Origin: Acidisarcina sp.
GTDB taxonomy: Bacteria > Acidobacteriota > Blastocatellia > Pyrinomonadales > Pyrinomonadaceae
Assembly (NCBI GenBank): GCA_021155145.1
Contig: JAJNPX010000425.1
Location: 1-6,255 of the forward strand
DNA: 6,255 nt
Direction: 5' to 3'
The translations under genes were made by a program, and so were the position numbers. Below are positions 1-6,255 of this stretch, piece after piece. Position 1 is the stretch's first letter, and each line of letters begins with the position of its first letter. The notes beneath the pieces were generated by a model. That model worked only from the letters and a program-made list of their open reading frames with translations, had not been told where the DNA came from and made no database searches.

Positions 1-196
1 CTCCCGGAAACGCCTCTTCGATCCCTTCGACGATCAGCCGGCTTGCGGCTCTATCGGCTTCGGTCACCGGTTCGTAAAAGTTATCTACCCCGAGCTTTTC
101 CTCGGCGATGATCTCGCGGGCATAATGTTCCAATATCTCCTCGCCCGCTTTTAGCGCAAGTGTTTTTGCAGTCTCGATCTCGGCAGAATAGTTCAT
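1..196 (-). CDS. Inositol monophosphatase/CysQ-like phosphatase, N-terminal part
   Basis: This is the first 65 codons of a gene whose remainder lies beyond the left edge. The translation begins MNYSAEIETAKTLALKAGEE and contains PVTEADRAASRLI (residues 43-55), then an FPG at 63-65. The N-terminal helix with A..LALKAG..IL..Y followed by VTEADR.A...I.....FP is the usual opening of the inositol monophosphatase superfamily, which includes IMPase, CysQ (3'(2'),5'-bisphosphate nucleotidase) and histidinol-phosphatase. These are Mg-dependent, lithium-sensitive cytoplasmic phosphomonoesterases. The metal-binding GEE and DP(I/L)DGT motifs that would settle membership lie outside the window, so the substrate cannot be told. 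The start is well fixed: an in-frame TGA (197-199) sits directly before the ATG (194-196). The Shine-Dalgarno is weak (GAG four bases upstream). A terminator separates it from the upstream minus-strand gene, so it probably has its own promoter. Full-length relatives are about 260 residues. Confidence 0.8.
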   Translation of the reverse strand, partial: MNYSAEIETAKTLALKAGEEILEHYAREIIAEEKLGVDNFYEPVTEADRAASRLIVEGIEEAFPG

Positions 197-243
197 TCAT
201 CTCAAGACTAGCACACCTCTAGATCGTGACCGCGCCTCCGAGG

Positions 244-273
244 AAAAACGAAAAAGGGGCCGCTCCGGGCCCC
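244..273 (-). terminator. Intrinsic terminator of the small exported-protein gene
   Basis: Read on the minus strand, a perfect 6-bp GC-only stem (GGGGCC, loop CGGAGC, GGCCCC; plus positions 256-273) is followed directly by TTTTT (251-255), then CG and another T run (244-248). It lies 27 bp past the stop codon of the 300-725 gene. This is the classic layout of a rho-independent terminator and suggests little read-through into the phosphatase gene at 1-196. Confidence 0.85.
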
Positions 274-299
274 GGATCGGATCTATCACGGCCGTTGTC

Positions 300-725
300 T
301 CAAGTTCTCGCCGGCTTTAACTCAACGTTACGTCTGGCCATTTCCGTTCGGGCGATCCGACGCGTCTTTACTACCTCCTGGCCTATATCTCGACCTTCAA
401 TACGAACCTGATAGAGATAGTATCGATCTCCGGATCGGATGAAGGTGATCCCGTTTGGAGTTTCTCCCTTCCCGGCCTTGATCCAGTTGGTCAGCACTCT
501 TGCGTAACCGCGTCCATCGTCTTCGCGGACCGCGATCATTGGGATCGACCCCGTTTCCGGTAATGTGATCGAGTACTCCCCGGCGGGGAGAGTTGTTTTC
601 CCGATCGAAAATTCAAAGGGTATATTTGCCTTGAGGACGGTCGTGCCCTGGGCCGAAGCGGCGTTGACGCCGAAAATAAGGGTAACCGCTGCAAACGTTA
701 GTAAAAGGAATGATCGCTTTCGCAT
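300..725 (-). CDS. Small exported protein of unknown function
   Basis: A 141-residue protein with a clear signal peptide: MRKR, a hydrophobic stretch at about residues 6-20, and a likely signal peptidase I cut after ASA (residue 25), leaving about 116 residues. The mature part starts with KANIPFEFSIGKTTLPAGEYSI and looks all-beta. Its tail is basic (KTRRIARTEMARR). It has no cysteine and no catalytic motif that I recognise. Small exported proteins with a 'KANIPFEF..G...LPAGEY' opening are, from memory, frequent in Acidobacteriota and mostly annotated as hypothetical; the cell location would be periplasm or outside. A good Shine-Dalgarno GGGAG (735-739) lies 9 bases before the ATG, which fixes the start. 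The gene is monocistronic, with a terminator just after the stop, and diverges from the membrane regulator at 977, making it a candidate target of that regulator by position only. Function unknown. Confidence 0.88.
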   Translation of the reverse strand: MRKRSFLLLTFAAVTLIFGVNAASAQGTTVLKANIPFEFSIGKTTLPAGEYSITLPETGSIPMIAVREDDGRGYARVLTNWIKAGKGETPNGITFIRSGDRYYLYQVRIEGRDIGQEVVKTRRIARTEMARRNVELKPART

Positions 726-734
726 ATGAAATTT

Positions 735-739
735 CTCCC
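735..739 (-). promoter_or_regulatory. Ribosome binding site of the small exported-protein gene
   Basis: On the minus strand GGGAG is followed by nine bases (AAATTTCAT) and then the ATG at 723-725. The spacing is within the normal range and supports this start over other ATGs. Confidence 0.7.
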
Positions 740-925
740 GAATGTATAAGTTGGGCGGCTTTCCTGCCCGGAGTCAGAGAATACTCGCCTCGGGCCCCCG
801 AAGTCCTTTCAAATCCCGAATTTCTATCGGAATAGTTCTTACAAAGCCTTACATCAAACTTTTGGATCCCATTTTTCGCGTTAGAAACTAAACGGAGAAA
901 GAATTCGTTCGTAACCGATAGCTCC

Positions 926-940
926 ACGTTTAACCAACGT
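926..940. repeat. Inverted repeat ACGTT-N5-AACGT, possible operator
   Basis: A perfect 5-bp dyad, ACGTT (926-930) and AACGT (936-940) with spacer TAACC, sits just upstream of the TAAAAT at 945-950 and 37 bp before the regulator's ATG. The placement would suit an operator or activator site. A dyad this short can occur by chance. Confidence 0.3.
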
Positions 941-944
941 CGGG

Positions 945-950
945 TAAAAT
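945..950 (+). promoter_or_regulatory. Candidate -10 element for the regulator gene
   Basis: TAAAAT matches the sigma-70 -10 consensus at five of six positions and would start transcription near position 957, giving a leader of about 20 bases before the ATG at 977. No good -35 hexamer lies 16-18 bp upstream (the bases there are CTCCAC), so the call is tentative. Confidence 0.22.
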
Positions 951-952
951 GT

Positions 953-968
953 GAGAATCAAAATTCTC
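953..968. repeat. Perfect inverted repeat GAGAAT-N4-ATTCTC before the regulator start
   Basis: GAGAAT (953-958), spacer CAAA, ATTCTC (963-968): a perfect 6-bp dyad ending 8 bases before the ATG. It falls where the Shine-Dalgarno would be expected and overlaps the predicted transcription start. It could be an autoregulatory operator or a small mRNA hairpin. It lacks a T run and is too weak to be a terminator. Confidence 0.45.
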
Positions 969-976
969 TAGTTCTT

Positions 977-3157
977 ATGTTTGAAGTGGCCACCGGACAG
1001 ATCGTGGAATTTGGCGAGTATAGGCTCGACAATGTTCGGCGCCTTTTGATCAAGAACGGCGAAGTGGTCCCGCTCACGCATAAAGCGTTCGAGACGCTTG
1101 CCCTGCTCGTTGCCGCGAACGGCCGTATCGTGGGAAAAGAGGAACTTCTCCGTGAGATCTGGCCGGACACATTTGTCGAAGAGGGAAGCCTGTCCCGGAA
1201 TATTTCGGTCGTAAGGAAGGCACTCGGTGAGGGGCCATCGGATCACCAGTACATACAGACGATACCCAAGCAAGGCTACCGATTTGTCGCTCCCGTCCGT
1301 GAAGTGTTCGAGCCGATCGACGATAGTCGCCCGAATGTAGAAACACCGGTTCAGGGTAGTCGCAATGCACTTATAGGTGAAAAAAAGCCTGAAATACCGG
1401 GACGCAAAAGCCCAATGATCTACGCGGTAGGTGCGGGGATCATTTTGGCGGCGGGTGTCATGGTCTTGGCACTATATTTCGCCCTAGCACCGGCCGATAG
1501 TAAAACCAGACCGCGGACATTTTCAGTTACACGTTTCACCTCGACCGGAAAAGCTATCGACGCGGCAATATCGCCGGATGGCAAGTACGTTGTGTACGCG
1601 ATAAGCGACCTGGGGAAACAATCTTTATGGGTAAAGCAGGTCGCATCCGGCAGCGAGGTTCAAATAGTCGCGCCGGCCGAGGTGAATTTTCAGGGGTTGT
1701 CCTTTTCGGCGGATGGGAACTTCGTCTTTTTCAACGTGTGGGACAAGGTTCATGTTGGCGAGATCTTTAAGATCCCGGTACTCGGCGGGATTCCGGCCAA
1801 GATCGTCAACGATGTGATGCCGATGATCTCTGTTTCCCCCGATAGTTCGGAGATCCTGTTTGTGCGAAGCCTCGCGGCTTCGAGTGAGTCGATGTTAATG
1901 GCCGGAAAGACGGACGGCACGGGCGAACGCACCATTTCGAGGATCGGAGGTCCCAGGCCCGGTTGGTTTGGCGGCCCGGTCTGGTCGCCGGACGGCTCAC
2001 GTATAGCATTTGCGCTCGGCAGCGTCGGCGAACAGGGCCAGAGCTATGTCCGGCTTGCTGACGTCCCGTCCGAAGGGGGCGAACCGCGGATCATATCCGA
2101 TAAACGGTTCATCAATATCGGAGCCTTGGCGTGGCATGCAAACGGACACGACTTGGTCGTGACGGCCTCTCAGCAGTTTCAGACGCCAAACCAGTTGTGG
2201 CGCGTGGATACCAGATCGGGCCAGGCAGAAAGACTTACAAATGATCTTAGCGGCTACAACGGTTTAAGCATCACGGCAGACGGCAAGAGTCTTGTCACAA
2301 CTCAGGGCGATTTTCAAAGCAACATTTATTTGGGCGGCGATGGGGCTGCATCAGAATGGAAAAAGCTGACGTCGGGCCGATATGAAGGCCTTGGCCTGGC
2401 CTGGACGCCCGACGACAGGTTGCTCTTCGTCTCGCAGGAAAGTGGAAATGACGATATCTGGATAATGAATGCAGACGGCACCGGCCGAAAGCAGCTAACC
2501 GTCGATCCATCGGTCGATGCGTCGCCGAGCGTCTCGTTCGACGGGAAGTATGTTTTTTTCGCTTCGCTCAGAACCGGTGTGCCTCACATATTTCGGATGG
2601 GAATTGACGGCAGCGATCTGGTCCAGCTGACCCGTGGTCAGGGCGAGTGGTCGCCCATAGCATCGCCGACCGAACCCAACCTGATATACCAATCGACGGA
2701 TGGGCGGGGTATTTGGAAAATGAACGTTGATGGCGGCGAATCCGTGAGGCTCAACGAGGAATATTCGTATTCGCCGGCTTTTTCTCATGACGGGACTCAG
2801 ATCATCTTCAGCTATTGGGACGAGAAGGGACGGCCGGAACAGCTTCGCCAAGCACGCTTGAATTTGCTCACCGGTGTGCGTACCAACGTCCCTTCTGTTC
2901 CAAAGACAGCTATACGAAGCGACAGCAACGTCGTTTTGAAATGGTCCCCCGGCGACAATTCTTTCGCTTATATTGATGACAACGGCGGTATTTCCAATAT
3001 TTGGCGACAGCCACTTGCGGGAGGCCGTCCTGTCCGTGTGACCGGCTTTAACGACAGCTACATATATTCATTCGATTGGTCAAAAGACGGCCGTATTGCC
3101 GCCGCCCGGGGCAGCTTCGCGTTCGATGTCGTCCTGATCTCAGGGCTCGATCTGTAA
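977..3157 (+). CDS. Membrane-bound winged-helix regulator with TolB/PD40 propeller
   Basis: A 726-residue one-component regulator of CadC/ToxR-like layout. Residues about 10-106 form an OmpR/PhoB-type winged helix (Trans_reg_C): FGEYRLD strand, L.HKAFE.L..L helix, recognition helix at 71-84 (SLSRNISVVRKALG) and wing at 92-104 (YIQTIPKQGYRFV). There is no receiver domain, so it is not a phosphorelay regulator. A Pro/charged linker with KK and RK leads to one membrane helix (147-171). The positive-inside rule puts the DNA-binding part in the cytoplasm and the rest in the periplasm. From residue 199 to the C-terminus, twelve PD40-like motifs (SPDGK and variants) recur every 40-54 residues, at about 199, 244, 287, 337, 387, 433, 477, 520, 563, 603, 657 and 702. 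This is enough for two six-bladed or one large propeller. The whole protein has no cysteine, so sensing by disulfide, as in E. coli CadC, is excluded. The start has no Shine-Dalgarno, but no in-frame ATG or GTG lies just upstream and the domain begins near residue 10. It probably controls neighbouring genes; the ligand is unknown. Confidence 0.93.
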   Translation: MFEVATGQIVEFGEYRLDNVRRLLIKNGEVVPLTHKAFETLALLVAANGRIVGKEELLREIWPDTFVEEGSLSRNISVVRKALGEGPSDHQYIQTIPKQGYRFVAPVREVFEPIDDSRPNVETPVQGSRNALIGEKKPEIPGRKSPMIYAVGAGIILAAGVMVLALYFALAPADSKTRPRTFSVTRFTSTGKAIDAAISPDGKYVVYAISDLGKQSLWVKQVASGSEVQIVAPAEVNFQGLSFSADGNFVFFNVWDKVHVGEIFKIPVLGGIPAKIVNDVMPMISVSPDSSEILFVRSLAASSESMLMAGKTDGTGERTISRIGGPRPGWFGGPVWSPDGSRIAFALGSVGEQGQSYVRLADVPSEGGEPRIISDKRFINIGALAWHANGHDLVVTASQQFQTPNQLWRVDTRSGQAERLTNDLSGYNGLSITADGKSLVTTQGDFQSNIYLGGDGAASEWKKLTSGRYEGLGLAWTPDDRLLFVSQESGNDDIWIMNADGTGRKQLTVDPSVDASPSVSFDGKYVFFASLRTGVPHIFRMGIDGSDLVQLTRGQGEWSPIASPTEPNLIYQSTDGRGIWKMNVDGGESVRLNEEYSYSPAFSHDGTQIIFSYWDEKGRPEQLRQARLNLLTGVRTNVPSVPKTAIRSDSNVVLKWSPGDNSFAYIDDNGGISNIWRQPLAGGRPVRVTGFNDSYIYSFDWSKDGRIAAARGSFAFDVVLISGLDL

Positions 3158-3248
3158 TAGGGCTCCTGAGGCAACCGTTCAAGCCTAACGAAAATTACTG
3201 CTGCGCCTGAAACTACTCGAGCAACCCGCACGTAATACCAAGATCCCG

Positions 3249-3259
3249 ATCCGTCGGAT
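3249..3259. repeat. Short palindrome ATCCG-T-CGGAT before the amidohydrolase gene
   Basis: A perfect 5-bp dyad around a single T lies 28 bp upstream of the ATG at 3288, in the 130-bp gap between the regulator and the enzyme. It could be a protein-binding site. It does not resemble the dyads upstream of the regulator, and no terminator was seen in this gap. A TAATAC at 3233-3238 resembles a -10 element but has no good -35 partner. Confidence 0.25.
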
Positions 3260-3275
3260 AAACAACAAGTTAAAC

Positions 3276-3280
3276 AGGAG
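3276..3280 (+). promoter_or_regulatory. Ribosome binding site of the amidohydrolase gene
   Basis: AGGAG followed by seven bases and the ATG at 3288-3290. This is a near-ideal Shine-Dalgarno that fixes the start, in contrast to the upstream regulator gene, which has none. Confidence 0.8.
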
Positions 3281-3287
3281 ATCCCCT

Positions 3288-6255
3288 ATGTTTGTGAGTG
3301 GACTTTTTAGAAAGTTCGTGTGTGCGTTGCTGGCCGTGGCGTTTCTGATGCCCGCGCTTTCATTTGCCCAAGATCAGCCAAAACCCCAGGCCGAGAAAAA
3401 GGACGAAAAGGATGATAAGAAGGACGATAAGAAGCCTGATCTGCCGCTGACCGCTGCAGAGACGATAAAATTCTCGACCGACGAGGGAACGTGGATGTCT
3501 CTCGATGTCTCGCCCGACGGCAAGAGCATCATCTTCGACCTGCTTGGCGATATTTATACGCTGCCGATCGACGGCGGCGAGGCCAAAAAGATAATCGGGG
3601 GAATGTCGTTCGAAAGCCAGCCAAAATTCTCGCCCGACGGCAAGACCTTTGTTTTCTTGAGCGATAGGAGTGGCGCCGAGAATGTGTGGATCGCCAATGC
3701 GGACGGCACCGAGCCAAAGGCGATCACCAAAGATCGCAAGACGATGTATGTTTCGCCAAGTTGGACGCCGGACGGGAATTACATTATCGTCTCAAAAAGC
3801 GATCAATCGATCGGGACATTCCATCCTTTCATGTACCACAAGGACGGCGGTTCCGGGGTAAGCATCGGGCCTGCTCCGCCGCCGCTTCCGGCTCCCGGGC
3901 AGCAGGGCCCGCCCCCGCCGCCCCGAATGAACGTGATGGGCCTCGTCGCTTCGCCGGACGGCAAGTACATCTATTTCGCTCAACGCCAGGGGGCTTTCAA
4001 CTACAACGTTCAGTTTCCCGTGTGGCAGGTTTTTCGGTTTGACCGTAATACGAGCGAAGTCTCACGCCTGACCAATGCGCAGGGCAGCGCCATGCGTCCG
4101 CTTCTCTCCCCCGACGGCAAACTGCTCGTTTACGCGTCCCGGTTCGAGACATCCACTGCACTGCGTGTTCGCGATCTCGGTTCGAATACCGAAAGATGGC
4201 TGATAAACAACGTGACCCGCGACGACCAGGAATCGCGTGCGACGCGCGACACCTTTCCGGGATACGACTTCATGCCGGACGGCAGGTCGCTGATCGTGCC
4301 GCTCAATGGCAAGATAGCCAGGGTGGATCTCGCCACGGGACAGGCGGCGAACATCCCTTTTAACGTTAATGTCGAGGCCGAGGTGGCGGCGCGTTCCCAC
4401 TTTGAATACAAGGTTGATGATTCGCCGACAGTTACCGCCCGATTGATCCGATATCCCACTATCTCGCCGGACGGCAAGCGGGTCGCGTTCACGGCCTTTA
4501 ATCGCATCTACACAAAAGAGCTTCCTGACGGCAAGCCGACTCGCCTGACCGGCAGCGATGACGGAGAATTCATGCCCGCGTGGTCGCCGGACGGCAACTC
4601 GATCGCCTATGTCACCTGGTCGCGAGCCGGAGGCCACATATACAGCATTCCGGCAACGGGCGGCAATGCCCGCCGCCTGACCTCGGCCGCAGCATTCTAC
4701 TCGTATCCGACCTACTCACCGGACGGGACCAAGATCGCGTTCGTTACCGGCTCCGTTGAGGACCAACTCTTCGCCGATATTCGCGAGGACCACCAATTCT
4801 CGTCACCCGAAGAAGAAATTCTTCACGGAAGGCACTCCAACGACGGCGAAGTGACCGGAAGCCGCGGCGGCGGCCCGCTTGAACTGCGCTACATCCCGGC
4901 CAACGGCGGTAACTCGACCTTTATCGCCCCAACTCAAGGCGGCCGCTTTCCGCATTTTACGGCGGATAACGAAAGGATCTATCTCACCAGCGGTGCCGGG
5001 ATCAGTTCGATCCGGCTCGACGGCTACGACCGACGTGTTCATGCTCGTGTCACTGGAAAAGGTACGCCGCCGCAACAGCCGACGGCGAGCACGGTGATGC
5101 TCTCTCCGGATGGCGAGAAAGCCTTCATCGAACTTCAGGGAAAACACTATCTAGTCACACTTCCAAAAGCGGGCCGCGAAACAGTAAATGTGAATCTTGG
5201 CGGGCCGTCCGCAAACGTTCCGTTTAAGAAGATGTCCGTATATGGCGGCGACTACCTTGCGTGGACGCGGGACGGAACGAGCGTAACGTGGTCGTGGGGG
5301 ACCAAGTTTTACCGTCAGGACATCAAAGAAGACAAACCTCAGGAATTTGACATCCTCGTGGAACAGCCGCGAAAACAGACCGTCGGCACCGTTGTACTCT
5401 CCGGCGCCAAGATCATCACTATGAAGGGCGACGAGATCATTCCTCGCGGTGACATTGTCGTCACCGATAACCGGATCACCGCTATCGGTCCGAAAGGAAA
5501 GGTAGCGGTCCCGACCGGTTCGCGCACGATCGATGTGACAGGCAAGACGATCATGCCGGGTATGGTCGATGTCCACGCGCATATGTGGCCGCCTCGTGAC
5601 TTGCACCAAAACCAGGTTTGGCAGTATCTGGCCAATCTTGCTTATGGCGTGACGACCACGCGCGACCCGCAGAGCGCGACGACCGATGTCTACGCTTATG
5701 CCGATCTGGTCGAGACCGGAGAGATAATCGGGCCGCGAGTTTATACTACGGGGCCGGGCGTTTTCTCTGGACTTAGTCTCGACGATCAGGAATCGACCAA
5801 CAACTTCATCAAGCGCTACAGCGATGCTTACAAGACAAACACGCTCAAGCAGTATGTCGTGGGTGATCGACAGGTCCGCCAGATGGTTGCAATTGCCACG
5901 CGCGAGAACAAGATCACGCCGACCACGGAAGGTGCGCTCGACATGAAGCTAAATCTGTCTCAGATGATCGATGGCTATTCCGGCCACGAGCACTCGCTTC
6001 CGCTTCAGCCTATTTACAATGACGTGGCGCAATTTGTGGCAAAGACCCATACGTTCTACACGCCGACGATCCTTGTCGCTTACGGTGGCCCATGGGCCGA
6101 GAATTACTATTTCCAGACGACCGATGTCCTTAAGAATGCCAAGGTCCAACGATTCATCCCGCGTGAACTTATGAACGGGATGATGCGACGAAGGCCACAA
6201 TGGTTCTCGCCCGAGGAATACAGCTTTAAGCAAATTGCCAAGGGCGCGGCCGACG
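3288..6255 (+). CDS. Secreted PD40-propeller amidohydrolase, C-terminus beyond the window
   Basis: 989 codons are present without stop or frameshift; the 3' end is cut by the window. A signal peptide (FRKFVCALLAVAFLMPALSFA, cut after about residue 27) leads to a Lys/Asp-rich linker (about 36-50). Twelve PD40/TolB-like motifs follow at about residues 75, 115, 160, 222, 274, 330, 393, 433, 477, 558, 606 and 660, resembling the N-terminal propellers of tricorn protease. A Pro-rich loop (194-213) interrupts the first propeller. From about 698 an amidohydrolase (PF01979-type) domain begins: beta-sandwich strands, then TIMPGMVDVHAHMW with the metal-binding HxH at 763 and 765. Next come PTTEGALDMK (E881), GHEHSLPL (H900, H902), TPTILVAYGGPWAEN and RRRPQWFSPEEY. 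The later conserved aspartate and the C-terminal strands should lie outside; roughly 120-180 residues are probably missing, by comparison with relatives recalled at about 1,100 residues. It is a metal-dependent hydrolase acting in the periplasm or outside the cell. Some superfamily members are Xaa-Pro dipeptidases, but the substrate here is unknown. It lies 130 bp after the membrane regulator in the same direction. Confidence 0.93.
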   Translation, partial: MFVSGLFRKFVCALLAVAFLMPALSFAQDQPKPQAEKKDEKDDKKDDKKPDLPLTAAETIKFSTDEGTWMSLDVSPDGKSIIFDLLGDIYTLPIDGGEAKKIIGGMSFESQPKFSPDGKTFVFLSDRSGAENVWIANADGTEPKAITKDRKTMYVSPSWTPDGNYIIVSKSDQSIGTFHPFMYHKDGGSGVSIGPAPPPLPAPGQQGPPPPPRMNVMGLVASPDGKYIYFAQRQGAFNYNVQFPVWQVFRFDRNTSEVSRLTNAQGSAMRPLLSPDGKLLVYASRFETSTALRVRDLGSNTERWLINNVTRDDQESRATRDTFPGYDFMPDGRSLIVPLNGKIARVDLATGQAANIPFNVNVEAEVAARSHFEYKVDDSPTVTARLIRYPTISPDGKRVAFTAFNRIYTKELPDGKPTRLTGSDDGEFMPAWSPDGNSIAYVTWSRAGGHIYSIPATGGNARRLTSAAAFYSYPTYSPDGTKIAFVTGSVEDQLFADIREDHQFSSPEEEILHGRHSNDGEVTGSRGGGPLELRYIPANGGNSTFIAPTQGGRFPHFTADNERIYLTSGAGISSIRLDGYDRRVHARVTGKGTPPQQPTASTVMLSPDGEKAFIELQGKHYLVTLPKAGRETVNVNLGGPSANVPFKKMSVYGGDYLAWTRDGTSVTWSWGTKFYRQDIKEDKPQEFDILVEQPRKQTVGTVVLSGAKIITMKGDEIIPRGDIVVTDNRITAIGPKGKVAVPTGSRTIDVTGKTIMPGMVDVHAHMWPPRDLHQNQVWQYLANLAYGVTTTRDPQSATTDVYAYADLVETGEIIGPRVYTTGPGVFSGLSLDDQESTNNFIKRYSDAYKTNTLKQYVVGDRQVRQMVAIATRENKITPTTEGALDMKLNLSQMIDGYSGHEHSLPLQPIYNDVAQFVAKTHTFYTPTILVAYGGPWAENYYFQTTDVLKNAKVQRFIPRELMNGMMRRRPQWFSPEEYSFKQIAKGAAD

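Larger units (their letters stand above)
726..976. other. Divergent intergenic control region
   Basis: A 251-bp stretch separates the start codons of two divergent genes, so it should hold both promoters. No convincing sigma-70 -35/-10 pair was found for the minus-strand gene. For the plus-strand gene only a TAAAAT (945-950) resembles a -10 element. The region holds two perfect short inverted repeats near the regulator gene (listed separately) and an 8-bp direct repeat, TCCCGAAT, at 736-743 and 814-821. One copy of that repeat overlaps the ribosome binding site of the small gene. An imperfect GC-rich dyad lies around 789-804. I see no credible gene: an open frame at 613-927 on the minus strand has no homology that I recognise and overlaps the exported-protein gene. 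Confidence 0.6.

Noticed and set aside
226..411. Plus-strand open frame of 61 codons
   Set aside because: It runs through the terminator of the minus-strand gene and antisense to that gene's 3' end, and has no ribosome site or recognisable domain.
613..927. Open frame of 104 codons on the minus strand covering the divergent region
   Set aside because: It overlaps the exported-protein gene in another frame, has no recognisable family, and would leave no room for the promoters of two well-supported genes.
726..960. Sigma-70-like promoter for the minus-strand exported protein (TTGATG with TATTCC 17 bp later)
   Set aside because: The -10 matches consensus at only three of six positions and no other evidence supports it, so it was not listed.
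3686..4042. Plus-strand open frame of 118 codons inside the amidohydrolase
   Set aside because: It is an out-of-frame reading of the propeller region; the main frame has continuous motifs across it.
4062..4637. Open frame of 191 codons antisense to the amidohydrolase
   Set aside because: It lies entirely opposite a strongly supported gene with clear PD40 motifs; its Arg/Gly-rich translation is typical of a shadow frame in GC-biased coding DNA.
3500..5290. Recurrent 'CGCCGGACGGCAA'-like DNA words as a possible DNA repeat array
   Set aside because: They are the coding of the PD40 motif SPDGK in successive propeller repeats, in frame and spaced by protein blade length; this is protein repetition, not a DNA element.

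Overview
The window carries four protein genes: two on the minus strand on the left and two on the plus strand on the right. No RNA genes, insertion sequences, CRISPR arrays or origins were recognised. The combination of a winged-helix/transmembrane/TolB-propeller regulator, a secreted amidohydrolase preceded by PD40 repeats, and a small exported protein with a 'KANIPFEF...LPAGEY' motif suggests an Acidobacteriota genome, possibly Blastocatellia/Pyrinomonadales. This placement is inferred from protein architecture only, since no taxonomic marker gene is present.

Layout from left to right. (1) 1-196, minus: the first 65 codons of an inositol-monophosphatase/CysQ-like phosphatase, running off the left edge. 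(2) 300-725, minus: a 141-residue exported protein of unknown function, followed by a clear intrinsic terminator at 244-273. (3) 726-976: a 251-bp divergent control region with two short perfect inverted repeats near the start of the plus-strand gene. (4) 977-3157, plus: a 726-residue one-component membrane regulator with a cytoplasmic OmpR/CadC-type winged helix, one membrane segment and about twelve TolB/PD40 repeats predicted to be periplasmic. (5) 3288-6255, plus: a secreted amidohydrolase with about twelve PD40 repeats, open at the right edge. No frameshift was seen in 989 codons.

How the genes may work together (inference): the regulator and the enzyme lie in the same direction 130 bp apart, and both place a large repeat propeller on the far side of the inner membrane. 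A plausible reading is a sensor regulator next to an exported hydrolase of peptides or related compounds that it may control. The divergent small exported protein is a second candidate target. The individual families are known in broad outline. The points worth checking are the pairing, the operator-like repeats and the lack of a Shine-Dalgarno site on the regulator.
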